From positions 1 to 64,000 of the forward strand of contig CAVVQM010000016.1 of assembly GCA_963750395.1 (NCBI GenBank): 64,000 nucleotides of DNA, given 5' to 3'. This DNA is from JADJPO01 sp963750395 (GTDB lineage: Bacteria > Actinomycetota > Actinomycetes > Actinomycetales > Kineosporiaceae). The notes beneath the pieces are model-generated. The model was not told the DNA's origin. It saw only the letters and a list, made by a program, of their open reading frames with translations, and made no database searches. Made by a program: the position numbers and the translations under genes. Shown here one piece after another: positions 59,631 to 64,000 of this stretch; position 1 is the stretch's first letter, and the number at the start of each line of letters is the position of its first letter.

Positions 59631-59990
59631 TCAGCGCGCGGGGACGCTCTCGCGCTTCTCCTTGATCTTGGCGGCCTTGCCGCGCAGCGATCGCAGGTAG
59701 TAGAGCTTGGCCCGGCGGACGTCGCCGCGGGTGACGACCTCGATCCTGTCGATGATCGGCGAGTGCACCGGGAAGGTCCGCTCGACGCCGACGCCGAAGC
59801 TCAGCTTGCGCACGGTGAACGTCTCCCGGACACCACCGCCGGAACGCCGGATGACCACACCCTGGAAGACCTGGATCCGGGACCGGGTGCCCTCGACGAC
59901 CTTGACGTGGACCTTGAGGGTGTCGCCGGCTCGGAAGGCGGGGACGTCGTCGCGCAACGATGCGGCGTCGAGACTGTCCAGGGTGTGCAT
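59631..59990 (-). CDS. rplS: 50S ribosomal protein L19
   Basis: The 119-residue L19 has VPAFRAGDTLKVHVKVVEGTRSRIQVFQGVVIRRSG, RETFTVRKLSFGVGVERTFPVHSP and RRAKLYYLRSLRGKAAKIKE. The start is ATG 59990 (HTLDSLDAASL); an in-frame start at 60017 is possible. It follows trmD after a leader with an inverted repeat. Confidence 0.96.
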   Translation of the reverse strand: MHTLDSLDAASLRDDVPAFRAGDTLKVHVKVVEGTRSRIQVFQGVVIRRSGGGVRETFTVRKLSFGVGVERTFPVHSPIIDRIEVVTRGDVRRAKLYYLRSLRGKAAKIKEKRESVPAR

Positions 59991-60106
59991 CGGGTGTCGC
60001 TCTCTCGCGGATGCCACAGGTCATCTGCGTGCTCGTGACCGGTCGGACAGGTCAGGGTCGGGTCTGGATCGATGGTTGGGCTCAAGTGGCCGCCGGAGCA
60101 ACGCCC

Positions 60107-60160
60107 CCCTGTGGCAGGGAGCTGACGACGTCGGCGACGAGCGGTCAGTCTGCCACAGGG
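60107..60160. promoter_or_regulatory. 11-bp inverted repeat in the rplS leader
   Basis: CCCTGTGGCAG (60107-60117) and CTGCCACAGGG (60150-60160) are perfect complements 32 bases apart in the 180-base gap between trmD and rplS. In the rplS mRNA it would be a long hairpin. L19 leaders are known in some Firmicutes; here the role is open. Confidence 0.5.
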
Positions 60161-60170
60161 CGCATGCCCC

Positions 60171-60968
60171 TCAGAAATCGACGTCCTCGGCAGGCGCCGC
60201 CGTCCCTGCGACCACCTCGCGCAGGACAGCCCGCTCCCGCTCGGTGGGCGAGTGCTCGGCGAGCCACGCCTGGAGGAGGTCCGGGCGGCGCTCGGCGGTG
60301 CGACGCAGTCGCTGCTCGTGCCGCCACGCCGCGATCTCGGCGTGATGACCCGAGAACAGCACCTCGGGCACGTCCAGACCGCGCCAGGACGCGGGGCGGG
60401 TGTAGACGGGGTACTCCAGCAACAGGCCCTCGTGGCTCTCCTCGACCAGGCGACTCGGCGTTGCCGAGGACCCCGGGCACGAGACGGACCACCGACTCGA
60501 TGATGGCGAGCACCGCCACCTCGCCGCCGTTCAGCACGTAGTCGCCCAGGCTGACCGTGAGCACCGGCATCCGGCGTCGCGGCATGGGTGAGCACCCGGT
60601 CGTCGATGCCCTCGTAGCGTCCACAGGCGAAGGTCAGCCACGCCAGGTCGGCCAGGTCGTGGGCGAGTCGCTGGTCCAAGGGCTCGCCCCGAGGGGCTGG
60701 GCACGATCAGGGTGGGGTCCGACGCGTCACCGAACGGGCCCAGGCCGACCAGGTGGTCCAGCGCCTCACCCCACGGCTGGGGGCTCATCACCATGCCCGC
60801 ACCTCCACCGGCCGGGGCGTCGTCCACGCTCCGGTGCCGGTCGTGGGTGAAGTCGCGCAGGTCGTGCACGGCGATCTCGACGATCCCGGAGCGGCGGGCG
60901 GTGCCGATCAGGGACAGGTCGAGCGGGGCGAGGTAGTCGGGGAAGATCGTGACGACGTCGATCCGCAT
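60171..60968 (-). CDS. trmD: tRNA (guanine37-N1)-methyltransferase, broken by three +1 insertions as sequenced
   Basis: SPOUT methyltransferase that methylates G37 to prevent frameshifting. It starts ATG 60968 (RIDVVTIFPDYLAPLDLSLIG). The pieces are GAGMVMSPQPWGEALD, then LDQRLAHDLADLAWLTFACGRYEGIDDRV, then MPVLTVSLGDYVLNGGEVAVLAIIESVVRL, then LVEESHEGLLLEYPVYTRPASWRGLDVPEVLFSGHH. Single extra bases near 60688, 60582 and 60453 explain the changes; without them 264 residues are obtained, the normal size, ending at TGA 60171. Confidence 0.92.
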
Positions 60969-60981
60969 CAGGCCATCCGCA

Positions 60982-61494
60982 TCAGTCGAGCAGCCCCCCG
61001 GGATCGTCGATCACGACGAACCCGCCGGCGACGTCGACGGTCGGGACCAGGGCCGACACGAGCGGGACCAGACGCCGTTCACCATCGTCCCTGCGAACCT
61101 CGAGCAGGTCCTGGGCGGGCAGGTGCTCCACGGCAACCACTTCGCCCAGTACGGCGCCGTCCGGCGCCCGCGCGTGCAGACCGATGAGTTCGTGGTCGAA
61201 CCAGGCGTCGTCCTCGCGGTCGGACTCGACCTCGACGTCCGCCTCCAGGTGCACCCCGCGCAGTGCCTCCGCATCGTTGCGGTCGACGATCTCCTGGAAG
61301 CAGATCAACAGCGCGCCGTTGTGGTCGCGCACGCTGGAGATGGTCAGCGTCCGCGGATGAGGACGCTCGTCGGTGAAGAGCACGCCGCCGGGGACGAACC
61401 GCTCCCGCGGCGAGTCGGTGCGCACCCGGACGCTGACCTCACCGCGGATCCCGTGGGCACGGCCCACCCGGGCGACGACCAGTCTGGTCGGCAC
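60982..61494 (-). CDS. rimM: 16S rRNA processing protein RimM
   Basis: The 170-residue 30S maturation factor has the N-terminal barrel (LVVARVGRAHGIRGEVSVRVRTD) and a PRC-barrel (WFDHELIGLHARAPDGAVLGEVV). It has the DLLEVRRDDGERRLVPLV motif and ends just 14 bases before trmD. GTG 61494 fits the family start; the longer frame to 61569 overlaps the KH gene. Confidence 0.94.
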   Translation of the reverse strand: MPTRLVVARVGRAHGIRGEVSVRVRTDSPRERFVPGGVLFTDERPHPRTLTISSVRDHNGALLICFQEIVDRNDAEALRGVHLEADVEVESDREDDAWFDHELIGLHARAPDGAVLGEVVAVEHLPAQDLLEVRRDDGERRLVPLVSALVPTVDVAGGFVVIDDPGGLLD

Positions 61495-61507
61495 ACTGAG
61501 GGGCCGG

Positions 61508-61750
61508 TCAGCGGCCACGATCGACGTCGACGACGTCGACCCGGACCGGCTGGCCCTCGGCCATCGCACGGATCACGGTACGCAACGCGGTGGCGGTGCG
61601 CCCCGACCGCCCGATCACTCGGCCGAGATCCTCGGGATGCACCCGGATCTCCAGGATCGTCCCCCGGCGTTGGGGCCGGGTGCGCACCTGGACGTCGTCC
61701 GGGTGGGCGACGATGCCGCGGACCAGATGGTCGAGAGCGTCCACGAACAC
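61508..61750 (-). CDS. KH-domain RNA-binding protein (YlqC-like)
   Basis: The 80-residue KH protein has ALDHLVRGIVAHPDDVQVRT and IRVHPEDLGRVIGRSGRTATALRTVIRAM with the GxxG loop (GRSG). It is the KhpA/YlqC partner, between rpsP and rimM, as in most Gram-positive bacteria. GTG 61750 follows the corrected rpsP stop (61753-61755) by 2 bases. Confidence 0.92.
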   Translation of the reverse strand: MFVDALDHLVRGIVAHPDDVQVRTRPQRRGTILEIRVHPEDLGRVIGRSGRTATALRTVIRAMAEGQPVRVDVVDVDRGR

Positions 61751-61752
61751 GA

Positions 61753-62324
61753 TCAGGCCTGCTCGGGCACGGCCTGCTCGGGCACGCGCCTGCTCGGCCA
61801 CCGGCCTGCTCGGCCACGGCCTGCTCGGCCACCGCCTGCTCGGAAACGGCCTGCTGGGGCTCGGCCGCGTCGCCGCCGGTCGCCTGGGGCTCGGCCGGTT
61901 CCGCGACCTTCTCGGCCGGCTTCTCCTCGGCCTTGGCCTTCTTCTTCGCCCTGGGTGTGGTCGCCCCGGCGGACGGCTCGGCGGCGGTCTCCTTGGCGGC
62001 GGCCTCGAACAGGGCCTTCTTGTCGGCCTTCGGTTCGGCGACCCGCAGGGTGCCCTCGGCCCCCGGCAGGCCCTTGAAACGCTGCCAGTCGCCGGTCACC
62101 TTGAGGATGGCCAACACCTGCTCACTCGGCTGCGCGCCGACGCCCAGCCAGTACTGGGCACGCTCGGAATCGACGGCGATGGTCGACGGCTCGTTCGTCG
62201 GGTGGTAGACGCCGATCTCCTCGATCGCGCGACCGTCGCGCTTGGTGCGCGAGTCGGCGACGACGATGCGGTAGTACGGCGCACGGATCTTGCCCATGCG
62301 CTTGAGACGGATCTTGACGGCCAC
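61753..62324 (-). CDS. rpsP: 30S ribosomal protein S16 with repetitive tail; two +1 insertions as sequenced
   Basis: The S16 core (AVKIRLKRMGKIRAPYYRIVVADSRTKRDGRAIEEIGVYHP) is followed by an Ala/Glu/Lys-rich tail (about 100 residues), which ends in five-residue repeats VAEQA/VPEQA. The repeat DNA has 15-base units at 61756-61847, but two units are 16 bases long and shift the frame; without the extra bases the protein has 189 residues and ends at TGA 61753. As sequenced it would run on to 61344. GTG start at 62324. Confidence 0.93.
61756..61847. repeat. 15-bp tandem repeat in the rpsP tail
   Basis: Six units with the core GCCTGCTCGG; lengths are 15, 15, 16, 16, 15 and 15 bases along the plus strand. 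In frame they encode VAEQA or VPEQA steps. The two 16-base units start near 61786 and 61802. Confidence 0.92.
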
Positions 62325-62498
62325 GGGTCGGGTTGCTCCAGCTTCTGCTTCGGGTGAGCGGCCTGCCGCCGGGTGGGGACCGGAGGCCGTGACGCTCGAG
62401 ATGGACTCGCCGGGAGCGGAGAGAGGGGCCGCGCCCGCCGGGTACGGCCAGTCATTCTGCCAGATCCCGGGCGCGCCGCCGACCACGGTCTCACCGGA

Positions 62499-64000
62499 TC
62501 AGGGAGCGAGCTGATACACCACGGCGTCCCCGCGGTCGGTCCGGCTGATGCCCAGCCCGTCCACGGATCGGTCAGCCGCGCCGGCCCAGGGCGAGAGCGG
62601 CCCGATCCGGGAACGGACCAGGACCACGCTGGCCACCCCGTCGGCGCGCAGTGCGGCCACGCTCGCCGCGTCCGGGAAGGTCGAGGCCACCTCGCGGAGC
62701 CGGGCCTGCCGGACGGAGTTGAACCCACTGTCGCCGTTGGCGATCACCGGCCAGCCCTCGGTGCTCCAGAACATCAGGTGATAGTCGGCGACCTGGCCGG
62801 TGGGCAGGATCAGGATCGGCTGCGCCAGGGCGTTCAGATCGATCGGGGCCCGGGCGACCTGCCAGCGGGGGACGACGTCCCGCCCCTCCCCGTAGACCAG
62901 CACCGAGGGGACGGCCAGCAGCACGGCGATCGGGGCGGACAGGGCGATGGGGCGCTGCCTCAGGTAGTCGGGGAACAGCCGCCGTCGGCCGTCGGCGGGG
63001 GCGACCTCGACCCGCTCCTCACGACGCCGCCAGTCCACCACCAGTTCCTCGGCGATCCGGCTGACCGCGCCGGCGGCCAGCACGGCCAGGCCCATGCTCA
63101 CCCAGATCACCAGACGACCGGGGGTTCGCAACTGGTCCCAGCCGGGCAGGGTCCACCACAGTGGCAGGAAGGTGAAGCGGCCGCCGGCGGGCCCCTGGGT
63201 GCCGATGGCCAGCACGGAGGTGACCACCGTCGACCGCGGCGATCACGAGCCGGCCGCGCAGCGGCCAGGACGAGATGAAGATGCCCGGCGACCGCCAGGC
63301 CGATCAGCAGCGATCCCCGGGGACATGTACATCTCCGGCGGCCAGCGGCCGGAGATCTCCGCCTGCCAGACACTCTGGTGCTCACCCCACACCCTGTTCG
63401 GCGGGGCCGGCGGTCAGCAGTCCGAACCAGGGTGGGGAGAACAGTTCCAGCATGGCCTCGACCCGGCGCGCCTCCGGAACGCGCGTCGAGCACCCTGAGG
63501 TGCGGCAGGGCCAGGGCCGCGGTCGTGGCCAGGAAGGCCGTCGCCCCGATCAGGTCGGCAGACCGGAGTGGCGCGCGGCAGACGCACCGCGGCCCGCTCC
63601 CGACCTCTCGCCCGGCGCGCAAGGAACCAGCGACCGGCGAGCAGGACCATGACCGCCGCCAGCCAGTACCCGAACCAGATCCCCAGGCGCGAACCCGATG
63701 GTCAGCTGCCAGCAGGCGACCGCCCATCCGAGCAGCACCCACCGGGCCCGCCCGGGCATCAGCTCGGGTCGCCAGCCGGACCGCAGCGACCAGGCGTGCC
63801 CGTACAGCAGTAGTGCGGTGGCGATGGAGATGCCGCCGGTGGAGACGATGTTGACGTGGATCACCTGCGTGTCCCGCCAGGGAGCGAATCCGAGAGCGGC
63901 GGCGGCGACCAGCGCCCCCGGCACCCGGGCGCCCAGCACCCTGGCCAGCAGGTAGCCGCCGAAGGTGGCCATGAACGTCGCGATCAGCATCGCGAGGTTC
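62499..64000 (-). CDS. large polytopic membrane protein, partial and frameshifted as sequenced
   Basis: The C-terminal 500 or so residues of a membrane protein resembling glycosyltransferase-C-type or YfhO-like enzymes; the start is beyond the window. Membrane helices include FMATFGGYLLARVLG, ALVAAAALGFAPW, TGGISIATALLLYG, LGWAVACWQLTIGFA and, after shifts, IWFGYWLAAVMVLLAG and LIGATAFLATTAALAL. The last 240 residues (GGRFTFLPLWWTLPGWDQLRTPGRLVIWVSMG) are in one frame. At least four extra bases between 63230 and 63700 break it. The domain after residue 120 from the end is soluble and probably extracytoplasmic. Confidence 0.75.

Overview
The window is chromosomal DNA from a very GC-rich actinobacterium (class Actinomycetes; I cannot name a genus). 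The gene order is diagnostic: pnp-rpsO-ribF-truB-rbfA-infB-ylxR-nusA-rimP-proS-ispG-rip1-dxr-rlmN-cdsA-frr-pyrH-tsf-rpsB, then whiG-xerC-dprA-comM-yraN-DUF2469-rnhB-lepB-rplS-trmD-rimM-KH-rpsP. GTG starts and 1 to 4 base stop/start overlaps are frequent, and a WhiG-type sigma factor and a mycothiol-dependent-type DinB protein fit the assignment. No rRNA, tRNA, CRISPR array, prophage or intact insertion sequence was seen.

Layout. 1-11291 (all minus): M16 protease end, RNA decay (pnp), ribosome and tRNA maturation, flavin synthesis, translation initiation and NusA/RimP. 11324-14520: DUF4439 lipoprotein, a WYL regulator divergent from two DinB genes across a perfect 13-bp inverted repeat. 14597-23438 (minus): TSUP and TVP38 transporters, HAD hydrolase, proS, GNAT, ispG, rip1, dxr. 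23498-33305 is accessory: methylmalonate-semialdehyde dehydrogenase, cupin, thioredoxin-like protein, a FAD oxidoreductase plus a truncated paralog, a cell-wall enzyme with repeated peptidoglycan-binding domains, prpE and a DivIVA-repeat protein. 33475-39173 (minus): rlmN to rpsB.

39445-44031 is the most unusual block: protoglobin and a roadblock/LC7 protein on minus, diverging from a plus-strand run of OmpA-like, coiled-coil membrane, roadblock/LC7, PAS and PhnD-like proteins. It looks like an oxygen/redox or energy-sensing signalling module with no recognisable output kinase or GTPase here. It is followed by a stand-alone LigD-type polymerase, an aminotransferase, a coiled-coil protein, a BLUF blue-light sensor and an M23 peptidase. 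48808-62324 (minus) is the whiG to rpsP block with an inserted ABC exporter and a FluC/DUF190/FluC fluoride-export set. 62499-64000 is the end of a membrane protein.

Sequence quality matters. At least eleven genes, including the essential tsf, trmD, dxr and rpsP, are broken by single-base indels, nearly all +1 insertions. Removing the extra bases restores family-length proteins in every case that could be checked. I read these as sequence or assembly errors and give corrected readings. A separate recurring theme is short in-frame tandem repeats (12- to 15-bp multiples) in tails or linkers of housekeeping proteins: RibF, IF-2, CdsA, S2 and S16.
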